NCBI RefSeq assembly: GCF_007677725.1
Contig: NZ_VEDF01000001.1
Span: 24,488 to 88,487, forward strand
From: Pseudomonas sp. URMO17WK12:I11
Lineage (GTDB): Bacteria; Pseudomonadota; Gammaproteobacteria; Pseudomonadales; Pseudomonadaceae
DNA length: 64,000 nt
Direction of reading: 5' to 3'
This document shows, in pieces, positions 22,002-30,701 of the stretch (its first letter is position 1; each line of letters starts with the position of its first letter). A model generated the notes under the pieces. It did no database searches. It saw nothing but the letters and a program-made list of their open reading frames with translations, and had not been told where the DNA came from. A program made the position numbers and the translations under genes.

Positions 22002-22592
22002 TTGAATAAAGTGCATTCGCCGCCCATGCGTTACGACCCCCGCGAACTCACCGACGAGGAGTTGGTGGCGCGTTCGCATGAGGAGCTGTACCACGTGACC
22101 CGCGCCTATGAGGAACTCATGCGGCGCTACCAACGGACCCTGTTCAACGTCTGTGCACGTTATTTAGGGAACGACCGCGACGCTGACGATGTCTGTCAGG
22201 AAGTGATGCTGAAGGTGCTGTATGGCCTGAAGAACTTCGAGGGTAAGTCCAAGTTCAAGACCTGGCTTTACAGCATCACCTACAACGAGTGCATCACGCA
22301 GTATCGCAAGGAGCGTCGTAAACGCCGGCTGATGGATGCCTTGAGTCTGGACCCTATTGAAGAGGCGTCCGAAGACAAGGCACCGAAACCGGAGGAGAAA
22401 GGCGGGCTGGACAGGTGGCTTGTGCATGTGAACCCGATCGATCGGGAGATTCTGGTGTTGCGTTTCGTCGCAGAACTAGAATTCCAGGAAATCGCCGATA
22501 TCATGCACATGGGCCTGAGCGCAACGAAAATGCGTTACAAGCGTGCGTTAGACAAGCTTCGCGAGAAATTTGCAGGTTTGGATGAAACTTAG
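22002..22592 (+). CDS. sigX: ECF RNA polymerase sigma factor SigX
   Basis: 196 aa. Region 2 (YEELMRRYQRTLFNVCARYLG, then DADDVCQEVMLKVL) and region 4 helix-turn-helix (ELEFQEIADIMHMGLSATKMRYKRAL) are clear. SigX controls envelope, fatty acid and oprF expression. No anti-sigma gene is adjacent, as expected for SigX. The start is a TTG at 22002, giving MNKVHSPPMRYDPRELTDEELV; the internal ATG at 22026 would drop only the first eight residues. It is followed by oprF. Confidence 0.94.
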   Translation: MNKVHSPPMRYDPRELTDEELVARSHEELYHVTRAYEELMRRYQRTLFNVCARYLGNDRDADDVCQEVMLKVLYGLKNFEGKSKFKTWLYSITYNECITQYRKERRKRRLMDALSLDPIEEASEDKAPKPEEKGGLDRWLVHVNPIDREILVLRFVAELEFQEIADIMHMGLSATKMRYKRALDKLREKFAGLDET

Positions 22593-22612
22593 TCCCTTGC
22601 AAATATCTCTAA
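22585..22612 (+). promoter_or_regulatory. Candidate ECF-type promoter for oprF
   Basis: AAACTT (22585-22590), 17-base spacer, TCTAA (22608-22612): close to the GAACTT-N16/17-TCTGA pattern used by AlgU-class ECF sigma factors. It overlaps the end of sigX and would give an oprF leader of about 80 nt. Which sigma factor uses it cannot be read from the sequence. Confidence 0.42.
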
Positions 22613-22648
22613 CGGATCGGTGAGTTCTGCTAGACTTGCCGTCGAGTT

Positions 22649-22670
22649 GTCCCCCAGGATTTGGTGGGAC
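22649..22670 (+). other. Hairpin in oprF 5' leader
   Basis: GTCCCCCA pairs with TGG-T-GGGAC (8 bp with one bulged T, 5-base loop) about 33 bases before the oprF ATG. There is no T-run, so it is not a terminator; a stabilising or regulatory leader hairpin is possible. Confidence 0.5.
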
Positions 22671-22702
22671 TGCTTAACTATCACCAGATGGGGATTTAAC
22701 GG

Positions 22703-23743
22703 ATGAAACTGAAAAACACCTTGGGCCTGGCCATTGGCTCGCTCGTCGCTGCTACTTCGTTCGGCGTTCTGGCTCAAGGCCAAGGCGCGGTCGAAATCGA
22801 AGGCAACGTCACCAAGCAGTACTACGACAGCAACCGTAACTTCAAGAACGACGGCACCAACCCTGGTGTTCGCCTCGGTTACTTCCTGACTGACGACGTT
22901 TCCCTGGACCTGGGCTACAACGAGACCCACAACGCTCGTGGCGAAGTCTTCAACAAAGACATCAAAGGTTCCAAGGCCAAGCTGGACGCCACCTACCACT
23001 TCGGTACCGTTGGCGACGCTCTGCGTCCGTACGTTTCGGCTGGTTTCGCTCACGAGAGCCTGGGTCAGGCCACTCGTAGCGGCCGTGACCACTCCACCTT
23101 CGCCAACATCGGCGCTGGCGCCAAGTGGTACATCACCGACATGTTCTTCGCCCGTGCCGGCGTTGAAGCCATGTACAACATCGACAGCCACCAGACCGAG
23201 TGGGGTCCAAGCGTGGGTGTTGGTCTGAACTTCGGTGGTAGCGGTGGCAAAGCACCAGCTCCTGCTCCAGCTCCAGTTGCTGAAGTTTGCTCCGACTCCG
23301 ACAACGATGGCGTGTGCGACAACGTCGACAAGTGCCCAGACACCCCAGCCAACGTAACTGTTGACGCTGATGGCTGCCCGGCTGTTGCCGAAGTCGTTCG
23401 CGTTGAGCTGGACGTCAAGTTCGACTTCGACAAGTCGGTCGTCAAGCCTAACAGCTACGGCGACATCAAGAACCTGGCTGACTTCATGAAGCAGTACCCA
23501 CAAACCACCACCGTGGTTGAAGGTCACACTGACTCCGTAGGTCCAGACGCTTACAACCAGAAGCTGTCCGAGCGTCGTGCCAACGCTGTCAAGCAGGTGC
23601 TGACCCAGCAGTACGGCGTAGAATCGAGCCGTGTTGACTCGGTTGGCTACGGCGAAACCCGTCCAGTTGCCGACAACGCCACTGAAGAAGGCCGTGCTGT
23701 CAACCGTCGCGTTGAAGCTCAGGTCGAAGCCCAAGCCAAGTAA
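22703..23743 (+). CDS. oprF: Outer membrane porin OprF
   Basis: 346 aa. Signal peptide of 24 residues (cleavage GVLA|QGQG), N-terminal eight-strand beta-barrel (about 25-185), Pro/Ala-rich linker, a four-Cys segment with DSDNDGVCDNVDKCPD (TSP3-like), and a C-terminal OmpA peptidoglycan-binding domain with GHTDSVGPDAYNQKLSERRA. Major structural porin linking outer membrane and peptidoglycan. Codon use is strongly biased to optimal codons, with frequent GGT and CGT unlike its neighbours, as expected for one of the most abundant proteins. Terminator follows. Confidence 0.98.
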   Translation: MKLKNTLGLAIGSLVAATSFGVLAQGQGAVEIEGNVTKQYYDSNRNFKNDGTNPGVRLGYFLTDDVSLDLGYNETHNARGEVFNKDIKGSKAKLDATYHFGTVGDALRPYVSAGFAHESLGQATRSGRDHSTFANIGAGAKWYITDMFFARAGVEAMYNIDSHQTEWGPSVGVGLNFGGSGGKAPAPAPAPVAEVCSDSDNDGVCDNVDKCPDTPANVTVDADGCPAVAEVVRVELDVKFDFDKSVVKPNSYGDIKNLADFMKQYPQTTTVVEGHTDSVGPDAYNQKLSERRANAVKQVLTQQYGVESSRVDSVGYGETRPVADNATEEGRAVNRRVEAQVEAQAK

Positions 23744-23763
23744 TTTGGTTTAAAGCTTCCACA

Positions 23764-23794
23764 GAAAAACCCGGCTCCGGCCGGGTTTTTCTTT
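23764..23794 (+). terminator. oprF terminator
   Basis: Stem AACCCGGC / GCCGGGTT (23768-23775 and 23780-23787), 4-base loop, then TTTCTTT. Confidence 0.92.
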
Positions 23795-23830
23795 GCCTGC
23801 AATTTAGCCTGTACCGGTTTGGCCATCACC

Positions 23831-25486
23831 TCAAACGATCAGCAGCAGCAGATTGATCAGCAGTGATACCAGCGCTACCGTGCGCCACACCCTTAACGGC
23901 TCGCGTTCCAGCAAAGGCCGAGGGCGGCCCGGTAGTTCCTGACGTTCCCCGCGTTCAAGCAGCAGCAACCATTGCTCGGCGGTTTCAAAACGCAGCGCTG
24001 GATTCGCCGCCACCGCTTGCAGCAGGTTGTGCTGCAGCCATTCGGGCAAGTCGGGACGATAGCGTGCCGGGTTATGTGCCTGGGTGAAGCGCGGGCGCTG
24101 GAAGGCTTCGACTTCGCCGTAGGGGTAATGCCCAGTGAGCAAGTGATAGAGCGTCACACCGGCCGCGTACAAATCTTGGCGAGGCGAAGGTGGCTGACCT
24201 TCGAATGCTTCCGGGGCGATGAAGGACGGCGTACCGGACAATGGCTGCCCACCCGCTTCGGACAGGCCGGGGCAGTAGGCCAGGCCAAAGTCCAGCAAGC
24301 GCACTTGCCCATCGTCACCCAGGTGCAGGTTGTCTGGCTTGATGTCGCGGTGCAGCACGTTGCGCCGGTGTAATACGCCAACCGCTTGCAGCAGCTGGCG
24401 CGCCACCTCCAGCCACTGCCCCACAGGCAGGGGCCCATGTGCGGCGAAATGCTCGGCAAGCGTCCTGCCGGGGTGCTCGCACATCACGTAATACAGGTGT
24501 TGTCGTTGGCTGGCGGCATGCACTTCAGGAAAATGCCGGCCTGCCACGCGGCGTAGAAACCACTCCTCCAACAGCAGCCCTTGCGCGGCGCCCGGCTCCT
24601 GCTCGCGTGCGCTTGGCAACGTTTTCATCAGCCATGGGCGGCCCTGCGCATCGTGCACGCGGTAGAGCAGTGATTGCCGGCTGTGAGCCAGGCGCCGCTC
24701 GACCCGCCAACCATCGATGAGCTGACCCTCGCGCAGGGCACCGGGCAGCGGCCATTGTTGCACCTGCACCAGCGAATCTGCGAGGTCCGACGCGCCGAGC
24801 TGGTCGATGCGCACCAGCACGGCGCTGGCGTTGTCCTGGCTGCCGCTCAAGTGAGCGCTGGCCACCAGCGTATCGGCGGCCACCTGCAGGTCGGGCTGAT
24901 CGCGCAGGATGGCCTGGATGTGCCGGTCGCCCAGGCTCGCCCAGACGCCGTCGCTGAGCAGCAGGTAGCATTCGCCGGCCTGCAGCTCGCCGTCCAGGTA
25001 GTCGACCAGCAGATGCTCGTCCAGGCCTAATGCGCGCTTGAGCACATGCTGCATACCCGGCTGGTCCCAGACATGATCGGTGCTCAGGCACTGCAGCCGT
25101 TGCGCGTGCCAACGGTAGGCGCGGCAGTCGCCGACATGGGCCAGGGTGAAGCGTCGCCCGCGCAGCACCAGCGCGCTGAGGGTGGTCAGCAAGGGCTGGC
25201 CGCCCTGGGCGCGCAGCCAGCGGTTCTGCGCCAGCAACAGACGGTCCAACGCTTGCGCCACGCCCCAGGTGGCGGGGGTGGCGTAGTAGTCCAAGGCCAG
25301 CGCCTGCAAGCTTGCGCGCGCCGCCAGGCCGCCGTCGGCGCACTGACTGACGCCGTCGGCGAGCGCGAGCAGGTAGCCTTTGCTGGCGGCCAGTTCAGGC
25401 GCCGGGGTGACCAGGCGCAGGGCGTCCTGGTTCTCAGGGCGAGGCCCGGTGGCACTGGCCTGGGCGAAAGTCAGTTGCAGGGGCAT
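23831..25486 (-). CDS. Fused PP2C phosphatase - Ser/Thr protein kinase, membrane anchored
   Basis: 551 aa. Residues about 1-230 form a PP2C phosphatase (NQDAL, LADGVS, HVGDCRAYRW, LLLSDGVW, QDNASAV). Residues about 255-515 form a Hanks-type kinase with invariant Lys in WLMKTL, catalytic HRDIKPDN, DFG and SGTPSFIAPEA. A C-terminal hydrophobic helix ends the protein. It lies 9 bases after the nitrate porter in the nasS-nasT-porter operon, the same arrangement as in P. aeruginosa, so it probably modulates nitrate assimilation; its substrate is unknown. Having both opposing activities in one chain is typical of this small family. Confidence 0.9.
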   Translation of the reverse strand: MPLQLTFAQASATGPRPENQDALRLVTPAPELAASKGYLLALADGVSQCADGGLAARASLQALALDYYATPATWGVAQALDRLLLAQNRWLRAQGGQPLLTTLSALVLRGRRFTLAHVGDCRAYRWHAQRLQCLSTDHVWDQPGMQHVLKRALGLDEHLLVDYLDGELQAGECYLLLSDGVWASLGDRHIQAILRDQPDLQVAADTLVASAHLSGSQDNASAVLVRIDQLGASDLADSLVQVQQWPLPGALREGQLIDGWRVERRLAHSRQSLLYRVHDAQGRPWLMKTLPSAREQEPGAAQGLLLEEWFLRRVAGRHFPEVHAASQRQHLYYVMCEHPGRTLAEHFAAHGPLPVGQWLEVARQLLQAVGVLHRRNVLHRDIKPDNLHLGDDGQVRLLDFGLAYCPGLSEAGGQPLSGTPSFIAPEAFEGQPPSPRQDLYAAGVTLYHLLTGHYPYGEVEAFQRPRFTQAHNPARYRPDLPEWLQHNLLQAVAANPALRFETAEQWLLLLERGERQELPGRPRPLLEREPLRVWRTVALVSLLINLLLLIV

Positions 25487-25495
25487 GGGGCTAGC

Positions 25496-26707
25496 TCAGA
25501 CACGCGCCGCGGTGATCGCAGCCGAGCCCCAGGTAGTGCGCCAGCGCTGCTTGACGCCATGCAGGCCAAACCAGGCCAGCAGTCCAAGGCTGGCGAACAG
25601 CCACAGGCCTAGCTGGTAGTCACCGCTGTGCTGCTTGATGGCGCCGAGCCCCGCTGCCAGCAGAAAGCCACCGATGCCGCCGGCCATGCCGATCAGCCCG
25701 GTCATCACGCCGATCTCCTGGCGAAAACGCTGCGGCACCAGTTGGAACACGGCGCCATTGCCAGCGCCAAGGCCGAGCATGGCGCTGACGAACAAGGCCA
25801 GGGCCGCCGCGGCGCTGGGCAGGTTGAATCCCACCGCCGCGATGCACACGGCTGCCACGGCGTACATCCCGAGCAAGGTGCGGATCCCGCCAAAGCGATC
25901 GGCCAACGCACCGCCCAACGGGCGCATCAAGCTGCCGGCGAAGACACAGGCAGCGGTGTAGTAACCCGCGGTTACCGGGCTCAGCGCGTACTGGTCGCTG
26001 AAATAGCCGGGCAGCGCGCTGGCCAGGCCGATGAAGCCGCCGAAGGTCACGCTGTAGAAAAACATGAACCACCAGCTGTCGCGGTCGCCCAGGGCTTTTA
26101 AGTAGTCGGCTGCCGCCTTCGGCTTGGGCCGTTGCGGCGCATTACGCGCAAGCAGGGCGAAAACAGCCAGGGCCACCAGTAAAGGAATCACCGCCAGGCC
26201 GAACACGTTGTTCCAGCCATACGCTGCGGCCAGCAGCGGCGCCAGCAAGGCGGCGAACACGGTGCCGGAATTGCCGGCGCCCGCGATGCCCATCGCCTTG
26301 CCCTGATGCTGGGGTGGGTACCATTGCGAGGCAAGCGGCAGCGACACCGCGAACGAGGCGCCGGCCACGCCCAGGCATACGCCCAGCAGCAGGGCGTGTT
26401 GGTACGTCTGTATGCCCAGGTACCATGCGCCAGTCAGCGCCACGATGACGATCACCTGGCCGATCAGGCCGGCGGTTTTCGGTGACAGCCGATCGACCAG
26501 CACGCCCATGACCAGACGCAGGACGGCACCGGCGAGAATAGGCGTCGCCACCATCAGTCCGCGTTGCTGGGCGCTGAGTTCCAGGTCAACGGCGATCTGT
26601 ACCGCCAGCGGCCCCAGCAGGTACCAGACCATGAAGCTCAGGTCGAAATATAAAAACGCTGCGAACAGTGTCGGCACATGTCCGGATTTCCAGAAACTGT
26701 CACTCAT
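25496..26707 (-). CDS. nasA: Nitrate/nitrite MFS porter (NarK/NasA type)
   Basis: 403 aa, twelve predicted helices, with the nitrate-porter signature region GIAGAGNSGTVFAALLAPLLA and a second GLGAGNGAVFQLVPQRF. Imports nitrate for assimilation. ATG 26707 (MSDSFWKSGHVPTLFAAFLYFDLSFM) has GAGGTG seven bases away; the frame extends 4 codons upstream but lacks a better site. Located between nasT and the kinase gene, behind a strong leader terminator. Some genomes call this gene narK or nasA. Confidence 0.92.
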   Translation of the reverse strand: MSDSFWKSGHVPTLFAAFLYFDLSFMVWYLLGPLAVQIAVDLELSAQQRGLMVATPILAGAVLRLVMGVLVDRLSPKTAGLIGQVIVIVALTGAWYLGIQTYQHALLLGVCLGVAGASFAVSLPLASQWYPPQHQGKAMGIAGAGNSGTVFAALLAPLLAAAYGWNNVFGLAVIPLLVALAVFALLARNAPQRPKPKAAADYLKALGDRDSWWFMFFYSVTFGGFIGLASALPGYFSDQYALSPVTAGYYTAACVFAGSLMRPLGGALADRFGGIRTLLGMYAVAAVCIAAVGFNLPSAAAALALFVSAMLGLGAGNGAVFQLVPQRFRQEIGVMTGLIGMAGGIGGFLLAAGLGAIKQHSGDYQLGLWLFASLGLLAWFGLHGVKQRWRTTWGSAAITAARV

Positions 26708-26740
26708 TGAACACCTCACTGGTTACTGCAACGGAAACGA

Positions 26741-26820
26741 AAAGACGCCGCTACCCGGGCCACTGGCGTGGAGGGTGAGCGACGTCTTTGTCGGGGGGGC
26801 TTGGCGGCAACCGCCGTTGG
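26741..26820 (-). promoter_or_regulatory. Nitrate porter leader: terminator and hairpin, probable NasT antitermination target
   Basis: Read on the minus strand, a GGCGG-TTG-CCGCC hairpin (26803-26815) precedes a long stem: AAAGACGTCGCT pairs with AGCGGCGTCTTT over 12 bp with one G-U (26778-26789 and 26741-26752). The stem encloses ACCC/GGGT and CCAC/GTGG pairs and is followed by TTTTCGTTT, 34 bases before the porter ATG. A terminator here, between nasT and the porter, fits the known NasS/NasT mechanism, where NasT (ANTAR) binds leader RNA to let transcription through when nitrate is present. I could not identify the paired hexaloops of an ANTAR site with certainty. Confidence 0.75.
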
Positions 26821-26884
26821 CTACCAGTGGTATATGTTCAGCAAGAGCCGGGCCAACTCGCCTGCCTGGGCAGTGTCCGGCCGA

Positions 26885-27460
26885 TCAGCCGAGCATTTCG
26901 TGCATGGCAATGATCTGCTCGGCTACTTGGATCAGCTTCTGTTGGCGGCTCATGGCCTGACGCCGCATCAAGGTGTAGGCTTGCTCCTCATTGCACTCTT
27001 TCATTCTCATCAGCAAGCCCTTGGCCTGCTCGATGCGCTTGCGTTCGGCCAGTTGCTGATCACGGGCCAGCAACTGGGCCTTGAGCGCCTGGTCGCTCTC
27101 GAAACGGGCCATGGCGACATCGAGGATCGGCTGCAGGCGCGCCGCCTGGATGCCCTCGACGATATAGGCACTGACCCCGGCCTGGATGGCCTGGCGCATC
27201 ATCGCCGGGTCGTGCTCGTCGGTGAACAGCACGATCGGTCGCGGTTGGTCGCGGCTCACCAGCACCACGTGTTCCATGACATCGCGGTCTGGGGAGTCGG
27301 TATCGATCAGCACCACATCCGGATGCACTGTTTCGACGCAGGCGGGCAGGTCGATGGTCAGCTCGGGGGCTTCGATGACCTCGAAGCCAGCCTGGCACAA
27401 AGCCGCCTTGAGGCGACCGAGTTTATTCCGGGTATCGTCGATCAGCAGGATTCGCAGCAT
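26885..27460 (-). CDS. nasT: ANTAR-domain antiterminator NasT
   Basis: 191 aa. Receiver-like N-terminal domain (MLRILLIDDTRNKLGRLKAA, phosphoacceptor region VVLIDTDSPD) and a C-terminal ANTAR RNA-binding domain (RKRIEQAKGLLMRMKECNEEQAYTLMRRQAM, shown here by its key RIEQAKGLLM). NasT frees nitrate assimilation genes from leader termination; it is held by NasS in the absence of nitrate. Start 27460 is preceded by AGGAG at good spacing; an in-frame ATG at 27475 overlaps the nasS stop as ATGA and is the alternative. Confidence 0.94.
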   Translation of the reverse strand: MLRILLIDDTRNKLGRLKAALCQAGFEVIEAPELTIDLPACVETVHPDVVLIDTDSPDRDVMEHVVLVSRDQPRPIVLFTDEHDPAMMRQAIQAGVSAYIVEGIQAARLQPILDVAMARFESDQALKAQLLARDQQLAERKRIEQAKGLLMRMKECNEEQAYTLMRRQAMSRQQKLIQVAEQIIAMHEMLG

Positions 27461-27471
27461 CGCCAGGCTCC

Positions 27472-28674
27472 TCATAGGCTGATCTGCGCAGCGCCCGTGT
27501 CGCTCATGGCGTGAAGGCGGAAGCTGCGGGCATAGGCGAACGGATCGCTGCCATCCCAGTGGCTGCCATCGATCAGCACACTGCTGCGCATGGCCTGGGC
27601 AGGGCAGGGCACCGCCACGGCGCTGGCGGCCTCGCGGTAGAGCTGCAGTTGCTGCACCTGACCGGCCACGGCCACATAGTCGGGGTCGTCGCGCAGCAGG
27701 CCCCAGCGGCGGAACTGGGTCATGAACCACATGCCATCGGACAGGTACGGCAGGTTGGCGCGGCCATCATCGTGCAGGCGCAAGGGATGGGCGTCATGCC
27801 AGCGGTTGCCCAGGCCATCTTGATAATCGCCGTGCAGGCGTGGCTCGACCGTGTCTAGCGGCATGTCGAGGTAAGCATCGCCGCTCAACAAGCGGGCGGT
27901 GCTTTGGCGATTCTGCGGGGTTTGTTCGATGAACCGACTGGCCGCCAGGATTGCCTTGATCAGCGCCCGTGCGCTGTTGGGGTATTGCTCGATGAAGGCG
28001 CGTGCGCAGCCCAGTACCTTTTCCGGGTGATCTGGCCATACCGATTGACTGGTCGCCAGGGTGAAGCCCTGGCCGCGACTCACGGCGGCGCCCGCCCACG
28101 GTTCTCCAACGCAAAAGCCATCGATGCGCCCGGCTTCGAGGTGAGCAGCCATCTGCGCAGGCGGCACCACTACGCTGTGCACGTCGTGCAACGGATGGAT
28201 GCCGTGGCTGGCCAGCCAATAGTAGAGCCACATGGCGTGGGTGCCGGTGGGGAAGGTTTGGGCAAAGGTCAGGCGTGCGCCGCTCTGGTGCACGCGTCTA
28301 GCCAATGCGCCAGGGCTGGTCACGCCCTGGCGCTGCAGTGCGGGCGACAAGTTGATGGCCTGGGCATTCTGGTTCAGTCCCATCAGCACCGCCATCTCGC
28401 GTGCCGGTACGCCGCCAATACCCAGGTGTACGGCATAGACCAATCCGTATAGACAATGGGCGGCATCCAGCTCACCGCTGGCCAGCTTGTCGCGCAGACT
28501 GGCCCATGACCCCTGGCGCCTGAGGTTCAGCGTCAGCCCGTGCTGTTGGGCAAAACCTTGGGTGGCCGCAACCACCACCGAGGCGCAGTCGCTCAACGCC
28601 ATGAAGCCGATCTCCAGGCTGGGTTTCTCTGGCGCGTCGCTGCCGTTGACCCAGGCAAGTGGTGCAGTGTTCAC
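27472..28674 (-). CDS. nasS: Nitrate/nitrite sensor NasS
   Basis: About 400 aa, NrtA/NasS-type solute-binding fold without a signal peptide, hence cytoplasmic: [53 protein letters not shown]. It binds nitrate and then releases NasT. The start is uncertain: GTG 28674 (with GAGG about 10 bases before) or TTG 28692; the GTG was chosen. First gene of the nasS-nasT-porter-kinase operon, divergent from pyrD. Confidence 0.9.
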   Translation of the reverse strand: MNTAPLAWVNGSDAPEKPSLEIGFMALSDCASVVVAATQGFAQQHGLTLNLRRQGSWASLRDKLASGELDAAHCLYGLVYAVHLGIGGVPAREMAVLMGLNQNAQAINLSPALQRQGVTSPGALARRVHQSGARLTFAQTFPTGTHAMWLYYWLASHGIHPLHDVHSVVVPPAQMAAHLEAGRIDGFCVGEPWAGAAVSRGQGFTLATSQSVWPDHPEKVLGCARAFIEQYPNSARALIKAILAASRFIEQTPQNRQSTARLLSGDAYLDMPLDTVEPRLHGDYQDGLGNRWHDAHPLRLHDDGRANLPYLSDGMWFMTQFRRWGLLRDDPDYVAVAGQVQQLQLYREAASAVAVPCPAQAMRSSVLIDGSHWDGSDPFAYARSFRLHAMSDTGAAQISL

Positions 28675-28738
28675 GTAAGTCTGGCCTCGCAATCCATCGG
28701 CTTTTGCCAGGGAAGTAGCAACCGATGTGCCAAGCCCC

Positions 28739-28767
28739 TGTCATGGTGCACGCGTGCTGGCTATAAT
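28739..28767 (+). promoter_or_regulatory. pyrD promoter
   Basis: Perfect -10 TATAAT at 28762-28767, 33 bases before the pyrD ATG, with a poor -35 (TGTCAT, 28739-28744) at 17-base spacing. Confidence 0.6.
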
Positions 28768-28800
28768 CGCTGCCTCACTTGCCCCGAGCCTTGCCCGCCC

Positions 28801-29826
28801 ATGTATACCCTGGCCCGCCAGCTGCTGTTCAAGCTTTCCCCGGAAACCTCCCATGACCTGTCGCTGGACCTGATCGGTGCCGGTGGCCGCCTGGGTCTCA
28901 ACGGCAAGCTTTGCAAGCAGCCGGCTGCGCTGCCGGTGACGGTCATGGGTTTGAATTTCGCCAACCCAGTAGGGCTGGCGGCAGGTCTGGACAAGAACGG
29001 CACGGCGATCGATGGCTTCGCTCAGCTGGGCTTCGGCTTCGTCGAAATCGGCACCGTGACCCCTCGTGCGCAGCCGGGTAACCCCAAACCGCGGCTGTTC
29101 CGCCTGCCCGAGGCTACGGCGATCATCAACCGCATGGGTTTCAACAACCTCGGTGTCGATCACCTGCTCGAGCGCGTGCGCGCCGCGCGTTACGCCGGGG
29201 TGCTGGGGATCAATATCGGCAAGAATTTCGACACGCCTGTCGAGCGCGCCGTCGACGACTACCTGATCTGCCTGGACAAGGTCTACGGTGACGCCAGTTA
29301 TGTCACCGTCAATGTCAGCTCGCCGAATACGCCTGGGCTGCGCAGCCTGCAGTTCGGTGACTCACTCAAGCAGCTGCTCGACGCCTTGGCCGAGCGCCGC
29401 GAGCAACTGGCTGTCAGCCATGGCAAGCGGGTGCCGCTGGCGATCAAGATCGCGCCGGACATGAGCGATGAGGAAACCGCCCTCGTCGCCAGCGCGTTGC
29501 TGGCCTCGGGAATGGATGCGGTTATCGCCACCAACACCACGCTGGGCCGTGAAGGCGTCGAAGCGCTGGAACAGGGCGGGGAGGCCGGTGGGCTGTCGGG
29601 GGCGCCGGTATTGCAGAAGAGCACCCATATCGTCAGGGTGCTGGCTGCAGAGCTGGCGGGCAAGCTGCCGATCATCGCCGCTGGCGGCATCACCGAGGGT
29701 CGCCACGCTGCTGAGAAAATCGCCGCAGGGGCCAGCCTGGTGCAGATCTATTCAGGTTTCATCTACAAGGGGCCGGCGCTGATTCGTGAGGCGGTGGATG
29801 CCATCGCGGCAATGCCAAGGGCCTGA
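28801..29826 (+). CDS. pyrD: Dihydroorotate dehydrogenase (quinone), class 2
   Basis: 341 aa. Oxidises dihydroorotate to orotate in pyrimidine synthesis, passing electrons to ubiquinone at the inner membrane. The N-terminal amphipathic helices ([24 protein letters not shown]) mark class 2. FMN/active-site motifs: [30 protein letters not shown] (catalytic Ser), IIAAGGI. Monocistronic with its own promoter, convergent with rmf. Confidence 0.97.
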   Translation: MYTLARQLLFKLSPETSHDLSLDLIGAGGRLGLNGKLCKQPAALPVTVMGLNFANPVGLAAGLDKNGTAIDGFAQLGFGFVEIGTVTPRAQPGNPKPRLFRLPEATAIINRMGFNNLGVDHLLERVRAARYAGVLGINIGKNFDTPVERAVDDYLICLDKVYGDASYVTVNVSSPNTPGLRSLQFGDSLKQLLDALAERREQLAVSHGKRVPLAIKIAPDMSDEETALVASALLASGMDAVIATNTTLGREGVEALEQGGEAGGLSGAPVLQKSTHIVRVLAAELAGKLPIIAAGGITEGRHAAEKIAAGASLVQIYSGFIYKGPALIREAVDAIAAMPRA

Positions 29827-29840
29827 GCGCGGCAATAAAA

Positions 29841-29864
29841 AGGGCCCCTGAAAAGGGGCCCTTG
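29841..29864. terminator. Bidirectional terminator between pyrD and rmf
   Basis: Perfect 10-bp stem AAGGGCCCCT-GAAA-AGGGGCCCTT. On the minus strand it is followed by TTTTTATT, so it is a strong terminator for rmf; on the plus strand it ends TT only. Confidence 0.88.
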
Positions 29865-29922
29865 GGCCGCAGCCCGCCGCCCGGATAGGGCGCGCATGGT
29901 GACTCGAATTCAGTGTCCTCGT

Positions 29923-30138
29923 TCAGCCAACGGCGTGATTTTCGTTGAGTCTATGGATGCCCGCGGTGCCTGTCATGCCATCCCAGTTATCACCGCGACC
30001 CTCTCGCCAGCCGTTGATCCAGGCTTGGCGAACAGAAGGAAGATTGAAAGGGCACAGTTCTCGGGATTTGCCGGTTACCCCGTATTGGTAGCCACGTGAA
30101 TATGCTCTTTCCAACGGATCACGCTTAAGTCTTCTCAT
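29923..30138 (-). CDS. rmf: Ribosome modulation factor
   Basis: 71 aa basic protein. RMF dimerises 70S ribosomes into inactive 100S particles in stationary phase. The sequence begins MRRLKRDPLERAYSRGYQYG and contains CPF and RQAWINGWREGR, the family hallmarks. GAGGG precedes ATG 30138. Expression is expected to be stationary-phase controlled; its long upstream region (next entry) is structured. Confidence 0.96.
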   Translation of the reverse strand: MRRLKRDPLERAYSRGYQYGVTGKSRELCPFNLPSVRQAWINGWREGRGDNWDGMTGTAGIHRLNENHAVG

Positions 30139-30701
30139 AGGGTGTTGCCCTCACTTGTTGACTGTAATGTCCCGTCGACCTCTCCGAGGCCGGGCAGAGT
30201 CTTTCTGCCGGTTGTAGCGCCCGCTGCCGGCGTGGCGGGCTGAAAGTGCCGTTTCGTTGCGAAGCGGCCTGAGCCCAGTTCTAACCAAAGCAAGTGACCC
30301 TGTGAATGATCGTTTTGTCATAAGCACGTAACCTTTCCAAGGGTGAGGGGATAAGTAAATAAATGCGACTCAACCTTATTAACCGATAGTCCCGCTGTCA
30401 CAGGGGTTTGCCGATCCTTGGCGTCATTTTGCCAGCGTCGGTGCTACCTAGCAGAAATATCAGGTAATGCGACGAAGGGTCACGCTGTCACCGTCGCTGC
30501 GAGAAATTATTGGTACTGCCTGATGATCTAAGCTGTTTTTGCCCCCTGGCAAACGGCGGATGGATCAGGTGGCCCGGCTCTGCTGCTGCTCAACGCACAG
30601 GCAGAGCCACTCGAATGCTTGTTGAAAGGGCATTCGGGCAAACATCGGTCAGGCGATGCGTCGCCTGGTCACCTCTTTAAGCCAAAGGCGCTGGAATACT
30701 C
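30139..30701. other. 563-base structured intergenic region between rmf and rlmL
   Basis: No credible coding frame. It holds four clear hairpins. Two lie on the rmf side: GCCCGC / GCGGGC at 30219-30224 and 30235-30240, and CCGTTTCG-TTG-CGAAGCGG at 30249-30267. Two lie in the rlmL leader: CGAATGC / GCATTCG at 30612-30618 and 30630-30636, and CAGGCGA-TGCG-TCGCCTG at 30650-30667. The middle (30300-30540) is AT-richer than the genome. Divergent promoters for rmf and rlmL must be here; a small RNA is possible but unproven. Confidence 0.5.
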
